A DNA stretch of 64,000 nt from Ancistrus triradiatus (GCA_025084515.1 JAJAGP010000281.1:1-64000); one strand, 5' to 3'. Shown: positions 42,513 through 54,765, counted from the first letter of the stretch. Numbers and translations are program-made. Notes: a model not told the origin generated them from the letters alone.

Positions 42513-43382
42513 ATGGCTTCTGCTGTGCTTGTTCCCTGTGCCGAGTGTGGCATGTTTAGCTATTCTTCCTCTGTCATTAGTTTAAATTTTACTTGTGATA
42601 GGTGTAGGCTTGTAGCCAGTCTGACGGAGAAGATTGTAGTTTTAGAGGCGTGCATCCAGACATTAGAGAAGGCTAGCTCAGCTCCTAGCTAAGCAGATCT
42701 GGATGCCAAAGGTGAAGTTAGAGCCCCCATCTCGGCAGAGCCCTCGCAGCAGGACAAGTGGGTGACGGTTCAGCGATGTAGTCATAAGGCTAGTCCACAA
42801 GAGCACCACTCTTTACCTGTTCACGAGTCCAACAGGTTTGCCCTCCTCAGTGATGCACCCACTGAGCAGCCTGTTGAAAGAGCTCTGGTCATAGGTGACT
42901 CTATTTTACGACACGTGAAAGTAGCTACCCCTTTAGGGACACCAGCAGCTAGAGTTACATGTATCCACGGAGCTAGAGTGCCGGACATTGTAACGATTCT
43001 TAGTGAACTCGAGAGCCGTAGATTCTCTACGATAGTTATTCGTGTAGGGGCTAATGATATACGCCTTCGTCAGTCAGAGGTTACTAAGGCTAATTTTGTA
43101 GAGGTGGTTAGAGTGGTGAAGGCGATGTCCGATGCAGTAGTGTGCTCTGGCCCCATCCCAATGCGGCGAGGTGACCAAGCCTACAGCAGGTTATGGTCGC
43201 TGAACTGCTGGCTGTCCAAGTGGTGCTCTGAAAACAACGTGGGCTTTATAGACAACTGGACAGCCTTTGAGGGTAAGCCTGGCCTTTTAGGATGGGACGG
43301 TGTCCATCCCACTCGGAAGGGTGCCGCTCTCATCTCCTGCAACATTGCCCATAGTCTTATGGCCCGATTGGTTAGGGGCTGA
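42513..43382 (+). pseudogene. L2 ORF1 with SGNH-hydrolase domain, one internal stop
   Basis: A single frame runs from ATG 42513 to the stop at 43380-43382, broken only by TAA at 42690-42692. The N-terminus has CAECGMF and CDRCRLV, a four-cysteine zinc-finger-like pair, then a coiled-coil-like LTEKIVVLEACIQTLEKA. The second half holds ALVIGDSILRHVK (nucleophile Ser), VRVGANDIRLRQ-like sequence (oxyanion Asn) and GWDGVHPTRKGAAL (catalytic Asp and His). All catalytic residues of an SGNH esterase are kept. This domain is characteristic of CR1/L2 ORF1 proteins. Confidence 0.9.
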
Positions 43383-43599
43383 CTATCCAGAGCAGGGGTC
43401 AGGCAGCAGACAAACCGGCTTAACCAACTGTCTGCTGGTAGCCATATACCGTCACCCAGAACCCACATTATTGAAACTGTGTCTGTTACCCGCATCTGCC
43501 CTAAACGTAAACGCTCTCAAAAGGTCTGTTTTAATAACCTCATTAGTATAAAGAGATAGCTTCCCAGATAGCACAAATAGCTCCCAAAGAAATAACAAC

Positions 43600-46500
43600 A
43601 TTAGACTAAAGCTAGGATTACTTAACGTTAGATCACTTACAAACAAAGCAGTGATTTTAAATGAAATAATCACTGATAAACGTTTACATGCTCTCTGTCT
43701 CACTGAGACTTGGATTAGACCTGATGAATATTTAGCCTTAAATGAAGCCTCACCTCCTGGATGCAGTCATGCTAATCGCCCTCGTCCTAATGGTCGGGGG
43801 AGGCATAGCCACAATTTTTGACAAAGAGCTAGGTGTTACAACTAAATCCCATTACAGGGCTAATGAAATACTGATTCTTAATGTGACTGATCCATCATTA
43901 TGGAAGTCAAAACCACACTCTTTTCAGCTTATCACTATTTACCTCCCTCCTGGTCCCTATTCAGAATTTCTTCAGGAATTTGCTAACTTTCTTTCCTGCT
44001 TACTACTGTCAACAGATAAGGCTTTAATTGTAGGTGATTTCAATATTCACTTTGACAATGAGCAGGATCCACTTATAATTGCTTTCGAGTCCATCTTAGA
44101 ATCCATGGGTATCACTCAGAATGTGATGGGACCAACCCACCGCTGTAATCATACTTTAGATCTAATATTAACATTTGATATCAAAATAGATAACCTTGAT
44201 GTTTTCCCCCAAAGTGATTCGATTTCAGATCACTATCTTTTAGTATTTGAGCTATCTCTAATAAATAAAATCCTTCTGCCTCGTTATCACACTAAGCACA
44301 CTATCACATCTGCTACTCCAGCTGCGTTTATTAAAAACCTACCAGACTTAAAATTTAATACACCTATGGAGATAAATCATCTTGTGTAAATGAGCAATTA
44401 GAATGTGTGCTTCGCTCAACCCTGGACATGACTGCCCCTGCTAGGGTCAAACGTATTAGGGAAAAAAGGCTAGCACCATGGTATAATGACCACACCCCTA
44501 CCTTAAAGCAAAGAACATGGCATTTAGAGCACAAGTGGAGACATAGTAAATTGGAGGTGTTTAAGCTTGGTTGGAGGGACAGCATGACAGAGTATAAGCA
44601 TGCCCTCACTAAAGCTAAAGCTGCATACTTCTCTTCAATCATAGAGAAAAATAAGAATAATCCAATATTTCTTTTTAATACAGTCTGCAAATTAATAAAA
44701 ATCCCCACAGAAAGTGATTCTCCCGTTCTGTGTCATTTTAATAGTAATGATTTTCATGACTTTTTTTAATGATAAGATAGAGAACATTAGGCATAAAACT
44801 CAATGCTCATCACATCACCAAACTATTCAGCCACCTTCCAGATGCAGCACTAGTGAAGACATCTGTTTAATGAGCTGTAAATCAAGATTAGAATCTTTTA
44901 CCCCAATTACTAATACTTAACTATCCGCACTGATCAGCTCGTCTAAGTCATCAACATGTTTATTAGATCCCATTCCTACACGTTTACTCAAACAAGTAAT
45001 ACCTAGTATTATAGAGCCACTGTTAGTTATTTTAAAGTCATCCTTTACCTTTGGTTATGTGCCCAAATCCTTTAAAGCTGCCGTTATCAAACCACTGATT
45101 AAAAAAGCCACTCTTGACATTTGTGTGATATCTAATTATAGACCAATTTCAAATCTACCGTTTCTGTCCAAAATCTTAGAAAAAGCCGTCTATCAGCAGC
45201 TCTGCAGTTACCTCCAAAGGGATGAAATTTATGAAACATTTCAGTCTGGCTTCAGGCCCCATCATAGTACTGAAACAGCATTGATTAGGGTACTAAATGA
45301 CTTGTTAATGTCCGCAGATAAGGGATGTGTTTCTTTTCTTGTTCTGTTAGATTTAAGTGCAGCATTTGACACTATAGATCATGATGTTTTACTAAACAGA
45401 CTAGAAAATACTATAGGTATTAAGGGATTAGCACTTTCTTGGTTTAAATCCTACTTGACCGACCGGTACCAGTTTGTTCATATAAATAATCTAAGGTCTA
45501 AGATCTCAAAAGTGAAGTATGGCATGCCTCTCAGGGTTCACATGGGGCTTTGCCCGCGTTTATTCTCTCTGTACATTCTTGGTTTAAATCCCCTTTCCTA
45601 CTTAACAACTGACCGGACCTGTCATAAGACGGCTACGACCTGTGGAGGACGCAGCCGCGCGACATCTGAATCTGCGTGCTTCGCCAGGGGGGATCGAAAA
45701 GCGTATAGGGGTGCTCACCGGTCAGAACTGTCGCCCGAAGCTCATCGCCCGCGGCTCGGTATCTCAACGTAGAGGCTGCGTGTGTGTGTGCGGTCACGCA
45801 TCCGATGGTGGGGTGCGCTGTTCAAAAGATGTGGAGCCGAGTGCGCTGTGACTGCGATACACCAGGTGTCCCGTGCTTGGCCCGCTTTTATTCTCTCTGT
45901 ACATGCTGCCACTAGACTCAGTTATTCGTAAACATGGCATTAGTTTCCACTGCTATGCAGATGATACACAGCTGTACATATCAGCCAAACCTAATGACAG
46001 CCTTACAATCAACAAAATTGAGGACTGTGTAAAGGAAATAAAAGATTGGATGTTATTTAATTTTCTCTTACTTAACTCAGATAAAACTGAGGTTCTATTA
46101 GTGGGACCCAAGGCTATGAGAGACAGGTTGGCTACATCTATCCTAAATCTAGGTGGCTCTCCAGTATTGCTCAGTCCGTCTGTAAAAAACTTAGGGGTCA
46201 CATTTGATTCAGATCTCTCCTTTGATGCGCACATTAGCAGCATCACTCGAATTGCTATTTTTCAATTATGTAATATCGCTAAACTTAGAAATATCCTCTC
46301 TTTTAATGATGCAGAGAAACTTGTTCATGCGTTTATAACCTCAAGGTTGGATTACTGTTACTTACTGGATGCTCAAGTAAATCTATAAATAAACTTCAGT
46401 TAGTTCAAAATGCAGCTGCCTGGGTGCTAACTCGAACTAGAAAATTTGATCACATCACTACTATTCTATCATCACTACACTGGTTACCAGTCAAATTCCG

Positions 46501-46774
46501 CATAGATTACAAAATACTTCTTATAACTTATAAAGCTCTACATGGCCTGGCCCCACATTACCTGAGTGAACTCTTAGAGTTTTACAATCCAACTCGTCTA
46601 CTTCATTCACAGCGTGCAGGACTTCTTTTAGTTCCTAGAATTAAAAAAGTCACAGCAGGGGGAAAGGCTTTCTCATACATGGCCCCCCAACTGTGGAATA
46701 AACTTCCCACTTTCGTTCAAGACTCAGACACCTCCAATCAACACACCACCAAAGAAAAATATATGAAATATTAA
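43600..46774 (+). pseudogene. L2 ORF2 (endonuclease-reverse transcriptase)
   Basis: Endonuclease: LGLLNVRSLTNKAVI, ALCLTETWIRPDEY, ALIVGDFNIHFDNEQDPL and SDSISDHYLLVFEL (catalytic SDH). RT: ISNYRPISNLPFLSKILEKA, FQSGFRPHHSTETALIRVLN, LLDLSAAFDTIDHDVLL, FSLYMLPLDSVI and the active site CYADDTQLYIS (45953-45964). The C-terminal region reads LSSLHWLPVKFRIDYKILL. The enzyme nicks DNA and primes cDNA synthesis at the nick. Frames change about five times and a 330-bp insert precedes YADD. The last roughly 20 codons are replaced by another insert. Confidence 0.9.
45533..45866. other. GC-rich foreign insert in the L2 RT domain
   Basis: Sister copies pass straight from GGCATGCCTCAGGGGTCAGT to the CTTTTATTCTC that precedes YADD. 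Here about 330 bp intervene. It starts and ends with a duplicated LINE phrase (CCCGCGTTTATTCTCTCTGT and CCCGCTTTTATTCTCTCTGT). The core (about 45600-45860) is far richer in CpG than the LINE. It has two overlapping open frames of 60-70 codons that I do not recognise. Confidence 0.75.
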
Positions 46775-46858
46775 AGAAGAACAACTATTACCTTCCTATC
46801 GCCAACTAAGACGCAAAGTCGCCGGAGAATCACATGCTTTCAAAAAAAAAAATAACCC
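46737..46858 (+). other. A-tailed insert at the end of L2 ORF2
   Basis: Compared with the intact L2 end at 63540-63570 (CTCTCCAAAGTTTTAAG), about 120 bp is inserted after CACCTCCAA. The insert ends in a run of 11 A and an A/C-rich stretch before AAAATTTTAAG. The A run suggests retroposition of a small RNA or mRNA piece. The sequence is not recognised. Confidence 0.6.
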
Positions 46859-47784
46859 CCAAAAATTTTAAGCAGGCTAAAGACATACCCTATTTATGCA
46901 GCTTTTGACTCTTGGAAATAAATGACAAGACCAGAGCATGTTGGGTATTGCTGGGCCGAGTGCCTGGATTCGATGTCTGACCGCCTGCCTTGTCCCAGCT
47001 AGCCGGGAGTGTCGAGTGGGCGTCTGCGGGTCTAAGGCTTCGGTCCTCCGGATCTTGACTCATGCATCCTTGCCTCGAATAATGGGCAGAGCTGGGGTTT
47101 CATAGTCAACGAGGTCCTTATGGTGATCAGAGAACGTGTGGGTTGCTGTCATTCTGCCGCTCGTGGGGTTGCCAATTGTCCTCATGTGATCCCTCTTGGC
47201 TGTGTTTCCTACCAGTTCTCCTCTTTCTAGCTTTCGAGCTATGCTGCTATAGCTATGCTGCCTGGGTCTCATGCTACACTTGGCATCAGTGATTGACATG
47301 GCATCAGTGATTGTTAACAGACACTGTGCTCTTAAAATCAATAACTAATTACAATTTCTGTTTTTCTCTCCGAGCCTGTGTTCCGGCAGTTTTCCGGCCC
47401 TACACATGTGTACATCTGATGGACTTCCACTGTGCATAATTCACATTTTATTCGACCATGACCTCCATGACTTTAGTTTTCGCTCTTAGATTTATCATTC
47501 ATACCCCGGCCCACTTAATGTCGATGTGCCATACTTCACAGTCTATTCAAACGTTGACTCCATGACTTTAGTTCGCTCTTAGATTTAATCATCTACGCCG
47601 CCCAAGGAGGTGGGTCCCTTTTTGAGTCTTGGTCCTCCCAAGGTTTCTTCCTAGAACTAGGGAGTTTTTCCTTGCCACTGTCGCCCTAGGCTTGCTCAAT
47701 TTGAGATTTTTACATTTTTACATTTTTACAATGCTCCATTGTAAAAAGCGCTATATAAATAAATCTGACTTGACTTGACTTGAA

Positions 47785-48174
47785 ATAGGGGAATCCCAAT
47801 GGGGAGGAGGAGTGGAGAGGCTCGCACAAGCCGGGAGGCACCGGGAGAGAGAGAATAACGGCCGATCGGCGATGCCGAGCGACGACCGAGGAGCGCAGCG
47901 GAACAATGGAGGAAGAGAGGTCAGTAGCGATGAGCTATCCATTTTCCTGTCTAGTTCCCTGGCAGTATTACCTCGAAGCTCCGACCTCTACTCGGCTGAT
48001 CCTCTTTTAGGACCAGTCGTACCGTTAAGCCCTTTCCAAAAAATCGCTACTGAGAACTCTTCTAAAGGCGAGAGAGATCGCATATACGAGCTGATAGTGC
48101 GCCATCGGCCGGCGCTTAAAAAGCGCTATTTATAGTGGCGCCGCCCTCCGACTTGGGATGCCTGAACCGTAACA
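47785..48174 (-). repeat. 5' LTR of the gypsy element, upstream part (U3 and R start)
   Basis: It begins TGTTACGGTTCAGG on the minus strand. TATAAATA starts at 48134 and the predicted transcript start GGCGCACTATC at 48103. It matches 35143-35505 in opposite orientation. The L2 insertion separates it from the remainder. Confidence 0.8.
48093..48134 (-). promoter_or_regulatory. LTR core promoter (TATA and transcript start)
   Basis: TATAAATA at 48134 and GGCGCACTATC at 48103 are 31 bp apart. The start sequence is complementary to the primer site at 41431-41442. Confidence 0.65.
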
Positions 48175-50090
48175 AATATAGTAAGTCATCAGAACCCATC
48201 TGATAGCTTGTTTTTTATAACACTGCCCAGAGAATGTATACTGGTAGATTTTGGAAAATCTGGGTGAATGAAGGGACATGTAACATAGAACCTAATGCAA
48301 CCGGTACACTCGTTACCTTCGTAAAGCATCACAGAGTTTAATAATTCAAAATAATAGTTTGTGAGATCTGATGTACTGTGGAAGCAGAGATCGAGGATCT
48401 CTTGTCTGGCAGCAGTTAAGAGATCTTTTATATGCAACTTCCCATATTAAAATGTGTGTGCGTGTGTCTGTGTGTGCATGCGTGCGAGCTTGTGAGGGTG
48501 TATATGTGAGTGTGTATTGTGTGTGTGCATGTGTGTGCGTGAAGGTGTATATGTGAGTGTGTGAATGTGCATGTTTGTGCGTGCGTGCGTGCACGCGTGT
48601 GTGTGCATATGCATGTGTGCATGCTGTGTATGTGAGTAACAGATGCCAAAATCGAAGCCATATAAATGGTTTGGGTGAGGTTCACAATGTGTGTTAGAAT
48701 GAGGTTAGAATGAGGCAAATACCTTTTAATCCAGATGTAATTTTTTTGGACTGGTTCATCAAATTGGGCTGGTTACCCACATTCCAAGTCAGTACATACC
48801 TTCTTACCTTTTTGTTCAAATAATTGATTCTGGTTCAATGAATTCTACCTGTGGAAATAAAGGTAGAAAAGGTGAGATGTGTATATATGTTATATGTGGA
48901 GTTGTGTTCTATGTGTATGCATTTCTACATGGCTAGCCATGTTGTGTGGTTATTTTGGCTTGGATCTTTGTGAATCGGGACAATGATGATGAATTTCAGG
49001 GGATGGATGGAACCTGAATTATAACAGGTCTGGGTTGAGCAGATTGGTTCTGGAGCTACACCAGGGGGCCACATTTTGTAAACTGGTTAGTAAATGATGT
49101 TAGAGTGGTCCCTTGAAATATTTCCACACCAATCTGACTCCAAGTGTAATTTAATATCTGGCTCCAAATTCTATATAGTTTTTAGATGTATGGGGTAAAA
49201 AGCCCCAGCATTCAACTTTAATAGTTATCTCCTATTAATACGTTTGTCTAACTCAGAGGTTCATACCAACGTGCAAACTCAGTGTATTATATAATGCACA
49301 TGTATTACACCTGATTTAAGTCTGTCAGAGGTCGGTTACAACGTGTCTAGTGTATTAATGCATTAAGTTAGTTCAGAGGTTTTTTATCAACATGCCAGCT
49401 AGAATCGTATCAAGATCTAGTCTTCTACATATGGTAGAGGTTGACCAGTAACATGTCTAACTATACAGCTTTCAAGAGATCTATTATTACACATAAATTA
49501 TCTGCCTAAGAAAGGACTACTAGAAGACTAATATAAAGAAAGGAGTAACAGTACATTTATTATAAAAGACAGATAATAATAATACAAAATACAGAAAGTT
49601 AAGACATCACAAATAATATAAACTTACAAGAGATGATGAATCGTAACGAGTGTCGGCCTCTGGAAAGTTCTGTGTGAGTCATTCGTATACTGTTTAGAAA
49701 CCTTTGATCTAACAAAAGGACAAAGTTATCACATGGATGTTAGCTGACTGTAACTATATGTAATTTGCATACAGGTTGGTGTGTGTTTCTTGAGGTGAGA
49801 GTGGAACATCCCATGCTGTTGGGAATGATCGCACCTCTGGTTTGAGGAAATGACACTTCTCTCAGTCCAGGCAAATGGTGTCTCATACGGTCAAAAATGA
49901 GTGTTCTGTGCATTATCGTGCAACCATTGTACAGTGCTGTATGTCTCACCACCTTGGTCTCCTTGAAATATGGATCTCAAAGTTACCAAACATAACATAC
50001 TACAAACACAGATACATTCTGAAATAAAATAGCATCTGCCACATTAATAGTACAGGCCTTTAATCTATAGGATAACAAATTTTTTTCCTA
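48175..50090. other. unassigned sequence
   Basis: Apart from a TG-rich tract I recognise nothing. 49190-49560 is AT-rich with recurring short phrases (TAACTCAGAGGTT, AGTTCAGAGGTTTT) that may be an old repeat. Confidence 0.4.
48451..48640. repeat. degenerate TG/CA-rich simple repeat
   Basis: TGTGTG, TGCGTG and TGTATATGTGAG units alternate over about 190 bp. Frames rich in Thr-His or Cys-Val here are artefacts of the repeat. Confidence 0.9.
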
Positions 50091-50094
50091 CACA

Positions 50095-50168
50095 GGCGGC
50101 TCAGGTGCGGAACTCGGCACAGGCGGCTCAGGGGTAGCGCTTGGCCCAACAAGACCTGAGAGAAAGGT
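50095..50168. repeat. two copies of a 27-bp GC-rich unit
   Basis: GGCGGCTCAGGTGCGGAACT plus CGGCACA is followed by a diverged second copy. On the minus strand the unit encodes PSSAPEPPV-like 9-residue repeats, echoing the codon-phased minisatellites elsewhere in the window. Confidence 0.6.
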
Positions 50169-51299
50169 CGGCACCAAGTCAAGTCAAGTCAAGTCAGATT
50201 TATTTATATAGCGCTTTTTACAATGGAGCATTGTCTCAAAGCAACTTTACAAGTTTAGATTATCTCCTAATAACTACGTCCAATCCCAAATTAAACAAGC
50301 CTAGGGCGACAGTGGCAAGGAAAAACTCCCTAGTTCTAGAAAGAAACCTTGGGAGGACCAAGACTCAAAAAGGGACCCAACCTCCTTGGGCGGCGTAGAT
50401 GATAAATCTAAGAGCGAAACTAAAGTCATGGAATCATAGTTCGAATAAAATGTGAAGTTTGCACATCGACATTAAATGGCCCGGGTATGATGATAAATCT
50501 AAGAGCAAGACTAAAGTCATGGAGTCAAAGTTCGAATAAAATGTGAAGTTTGCACATCGACATTAAGTGGCCCGAGTATGATGATAAATCTAAGAGCGAA
50601 ACTAAAGTCATGGAGTCAAAGTTAAAATGAAACGTGAAGTATGCACATCGACATTAAGTGGCCCGGGTATGGTGGGGCTGGAGCTGATAATGGAAGCAGC
50701 TTGAGTGGAGCTCCAGCAGATGAACATCATGTGTGGGGCTGGAACTGCCGGGAAACACACCTCGGAGAGAAAACAGAAAATGTAATTAGTTATTGATTAA
50801 GAGCACAGTGTCTATTAACTATCACTGATGCCATGTCAATCACTGATGCCAAGTGTAGCATGAGACCCCGGCAGCATTAGCTATAGCAGCATAGCTAGAA
50901 AGAGGAGAACTGGTAGGAAACACAGCCAAGAGGGAACACATCAGACATTGGCAAACTCCACGGGAGGCAGAAGACAGCAACCCGACGTCTCTGATCACAT
51001 AAGAACACTTTGACTATGAACCCCCCGAGCTCTGCCCTTATTCTAAGGCAAGGATGCACGAGTCAAGATCACGAGGACCGAAGCCCAGTTCAGCCAGACC
51101 GCCCACTCGAAACTCCCGGCTAGCGGACAGGCAGGCAGGTCAGACATGACTTCAGACTCCGGCCCCAGTGACCCAAGCCATGCATCTGGTCTAAATCTAG
51201 TCATCTAATCTGTCTTTAGCCTAGACTTAAAACTTGGGAGAGTGCTTTTTTTTTGAGGCTGCCCCGGCTGTGACTTTTTTAATTCTAGGAAACTAAAAG

Positions 51300-54060
51300 A
51301 AGTCCTGCACCCTGCGAACGAAGTAGACGAGTTGGATTTACCCCTAAAACTCTAAGAGTTCACGTCAGATAATGTGGGGCCAGGCCATGTAGAGCTTTTA
51401 AAATTAAAGAAGTATTTTGTAATCAATGCGGAATTTGACTGGTAGCCAGTGTAGTGATGATAGAACAGGAGTGATATGATCAATTTTCTAGTTCGAGTTA
51501 GCACTCGGGAAGCTGCGTTCTGAACTAACTGAAGTTTATTTATAGATTTACTAGAGCATCCAGTAAGTAAGCGTTACAGTAATCCAACCTGAGGTTTATA
51601 AACGCATGAACAAGTAGTTTTCTGCATCATTAAAAGAGAGGATATTTCTAAAGTTTAGCGATATTACGTAATTGAAAGAAAGCAATTCGAGTGATGCTGC
51701 TGAATGTGCGCATCAAAGGAGAGATCTGAATCAAAATGTGACCCCTAAGTTTTTTACAGACGGAACTGGGCAATACTGACCAGCCATCTAGATTTAGGAT
51801 AGATGTAGCCAACCTGTCTCTCACAGCCTTGGGTCCCACTATAGACCCTCAGTTTTTATCTGAGTTAATAAGAGAAAATTTAAATAACATCCAATCTTTT
51901 ATTCCTTTACACACAGTCCTCGATTTTGTTGATTGTAAGGCTGTCATTAGGTTTGGCTGATATGTACAGCTGTGTATCATCTGCATAGCAAGTGGAAACT
52001 AATGCCATGTTTACGAATAACTGAGCCCTAGTGGCAGCATGTACAGAGCAGAATAAAAGCGGGCCAAGCACTGACCCCTGAGGCACGCCATACTTCACTT
52101 TTTTGAGAGCTTAGACCATAGATTATTTTATATGAACAAACTGATACCGGTTCAGTTAAGTACGATTTAAAAACCAAGAAAGTGCTGATCCCTTAACACC
52201 TACAGTAATTTTCTAGTCTGTTTAGTAAAACATCATGATCTATAGTGTCAAATGCTGCACTTAAATCTAATAGAACAAGAAAAGAAACACATCCCTTATC
52301 TGAGGACATAACAAGTCATTTAGTACCCTAAGTAATGCCTGTTTCAGTACTATGATGGGGCCTGAAGCCAGACTGAAATGTTTTCATAAATTTCATTTCC
52401 TTTGGAGGTAACTGCAGAGCTGCTGATAGACGGCTTTTTCTAAGATTTTGGACAGAAAGGTAGAAATTTTATTTGAATTTTTTTTTGAAATTGTCTATAA
52501 TTAGATATCACACAAGGGTCAAGATTGGCTTTTTTTATCAGTGGTTTGATAACAGCAGATTTAAAGGATTTGGGCCACATAACCTAAGGTAAGGGATTGA
52601 ATTTAAAATAGCTAACACTGGCTCTATAACACTAGGTAATACTTGTTTTGAGTAAACGTGTAGGAATTGGATCTAATAAACATGTTGATGACTTTAGACG
52701 AGCTGATCAGTGCGGATAGTTCATATTAGTAATTGGGGTAAAAGTCTTGATTTACAGGCTCATTAAACAGATGTCTTCACTAGTGCTGCATCTGGAAGGC
52801 GGCTGAACAGTTTGGTGAGTGTGATGAGCATTGAGTTTTATGCCTAATGTTTTTCTATCTTATCATTAAAGAACGTCATGAAATTATTACTGTTAAATTA
52901 CACAGAACGGGAGAGTCACTTTTCTGTGGGTTTTTTTTTTTTTTTATTTGGAGGGACTGTATTAAAGAGAAATCTTGGATTATTCTTATTTTTCTTTATG
53001 ATTGAAGAGAAGTATGCAGCTTTAGCTTTAGTGAGGGCATGCTTATACTCTGCCATGCTGTCCCTCCAAGCAATCTTAAACACCCCAATTTACTATGTCT
53101 CCACTTGCGCTCTAAATGCTGTGTTCTTTGCTTTAAGGTACGGGTGTGGGTCATTATACCATGGTGCTAGCCTTTTTCCCCTAATAGGTTTGACCCTAGC
53201 AGGGGGGCAGTCGTGTCGAGGGATGATCGAAGCACACATTCTAATTGGTCATTTACACACTCAAGATGATTTATCTCTGTAGGTGTTTATTAAATTTCAA
53301 GTCTGGTAGGTTTTTTTAATAAACGCAGCTGGAGTAGCAGATGTGATAGTGCGTTTGGTGTGATAACGAGGGAGAAGGATTTTTTTATTAGAGATAGCTC
53401 AAATACTAAAAGATAGTGATCTGAAATCAAATAACTTTGCGGGAAAACATCAAGGTTATCTATATTGATACACAAATGTTTAATATTAGATCTAAAGTAT
53501 GATTACAGCGGTGGGTTGGTCCCATCACATTCTGAGTGATACCCATGGATTCTAAGATGGACTCGAAAGCAATTTTAAGTGGATCCTGCTCATTGTCCAA
53601 GTGAATATTGAAATCACCTACAATTAAAGCCTTATCTGTTGACAGTAGTAAGCAGGAAAGAAAAGTTTAGCAAATTCCTGAAGAAATTCTGAATAGGGAC
53701 CAGGAGGGCGGTAAATAGTGTGATAAGCTGAAAAGAGTGTGGTTTTGAACTTCCAGAGGATGGATCAGTCACATTAAGAATCAGTATTTCAAAAGAATTA
53801 GCCTTGTAATGGGATTTAGCTGTAAACACCTAACTCTTTGGTCAAAAATTGTGGCTACGCCTCCCCCCCGACCATTAGGACGGCATGACTGTATCCAGGA
53901 GGTGAGACTTCATTTAAGGCTAAATATTCATCAGGTCTAATCCAAGTCTCAGTGAGACAGAGAGGCATGTAAGCGTTTATCAGTGATCATTTTATTTACA
54001 ATCACTGCTTTGTTTGTAAAGTGATCTAATGTTAAGTAATCCTAAGCTTTAGTCTAATGT
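51300..54060 (-). pseudogene. L2 ORF2, broken
   Basis: Recognisable pieces include KYGVPQGSVLGPLLF and CYADDTQLYISAKPNDSLTI (51907-52098), RT fingers near 52440-52580 and endonuclease near 53290-54000 (GDFNIH-like sequence near 53605, LTETW region near 53950). Many indels shift the frame. The conserved order and YADD show its identity clearly. Confidence 0.85.
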
Positions 54061-54179
54061 TGTTATTTCTTTGGCAGCTATCTGTGTTTATGCTAATGAG
54101 GTTATTAAACAGACTTTTTTGAGAGCGTTACGTTTAGGGCAGATGCGGGGTAACAGACACAGTTTCAATAATGTGGGTT

Positions 54180-54765
54180 TCTGCATGACGGTGCATGGCT
54201 ACCAGCAGACAGTTGGTTAAGCCGGTCTGTCTGCTGCCTGACCCCTGCTCTGGATAGTCAGCCCCTAACCAATCGGGGCCATAAGACTATGGGCAATGTT
54301 TGCAGGAGATGAGAGCAGCACCCTCCCGAGTGGGATGGACACCATCCCATCCTAAAAGGCCCAGGCTTACCCTCAAGGCTGTCCAGTTGTCTATATAGCC
54401 CCACGTTGTTTTCAGAGCCAGCAGTTCAGCAACCATAACCTGCTGTAGGCTTGGTCACCCTCGCCGCATTGGGATGGGGCCAGAGCACACTTTACAGCAT
54501 CGGACATCGCCTTTGCCCACGCTAACCACCTCTACAAAATTAGCCTTAGTAACCCTCTGACTGACGAAGGCGTATATCAGTAACCCCTACAATGAATAAC
54601 TATCCTAGAGAATCTGCGGCTCTCGAGTTCACTAAGACTCGTTACAATGTCCGGCACTCTGGCTCCGGGGATACAGAGAACTCTAGCTGCTGGTGTCCCT
54701 AAAGGGGTAGCAAGTTTCACGTGTCATAAAATAGAGTCACCTATGACCAGAGCTCTTTTCTATGA
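54180..54765 (-). pseudogene. L2 ORF1 esterase-like part, truncated
   Basis: The reverse strand covers the SGNH domain from the GDSI block near 54735 to the DGVHPTR block near 54325, followed by the ORF1 end. The zinc-finger-like N-terminus is absent. Indels break the frame at several places. Confidence 0.85.

Larger units (their letters stand above)
42057..47784 (+). mobile_element. L2-clade LINE, near full length, 5.7 kb
   Basis: It has a 5' leader (42057-42512), ORF1, ORF2, a 3' UTR and a tail ending AAATAAATCTGACTTGACTTGACTTGA with the (TGACT)n end of this family. It interrupts a gypsy LTR. Two foreign segments lie inside it (45533-45866 and 46737-46858). No clear target duplication was found. 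Confidence 0.9.
39251..48174 (-). mobile_element. Ty3/gypsy element, 3'-truncated, with an L2 inside its 5' LTR
   Basis: On the minus strand: 5' LTR first part (48174-47785), L2 insertion (47784-42057), rest of the LTR (42056-41443), self-primer site, gag, protease-like region, RT to about 39251. RNase H, integrase and the 3' LTR are gone. The joined LTR would be about 1.0 kb and matches the LTR at 35143-36258 across the junction. Confidence 0.85.
50175..54765 (-). mobile_element. L2-clade LINE, 4.6 kb, opposite strand
   Basis: It starts (3' end) with four AAGTC tail units and GCGCTTTTTACAATGGAGCA. It carries 3' UTR, ORF2 and most of ORF1, collinear in reverse with 42890-47784. It belongs to the same subfamily as that copy and lacks both foreign inserts. 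The 5' end is cut inside ORF1. Confidence 0.9.

Noticed and set aside
45542..45851. Host gene exon in the GC-rich insert
   Set aside because: Two overlapping frames exist, but no domain, splice sites or codon bias distinguish them; kept as a finding only.
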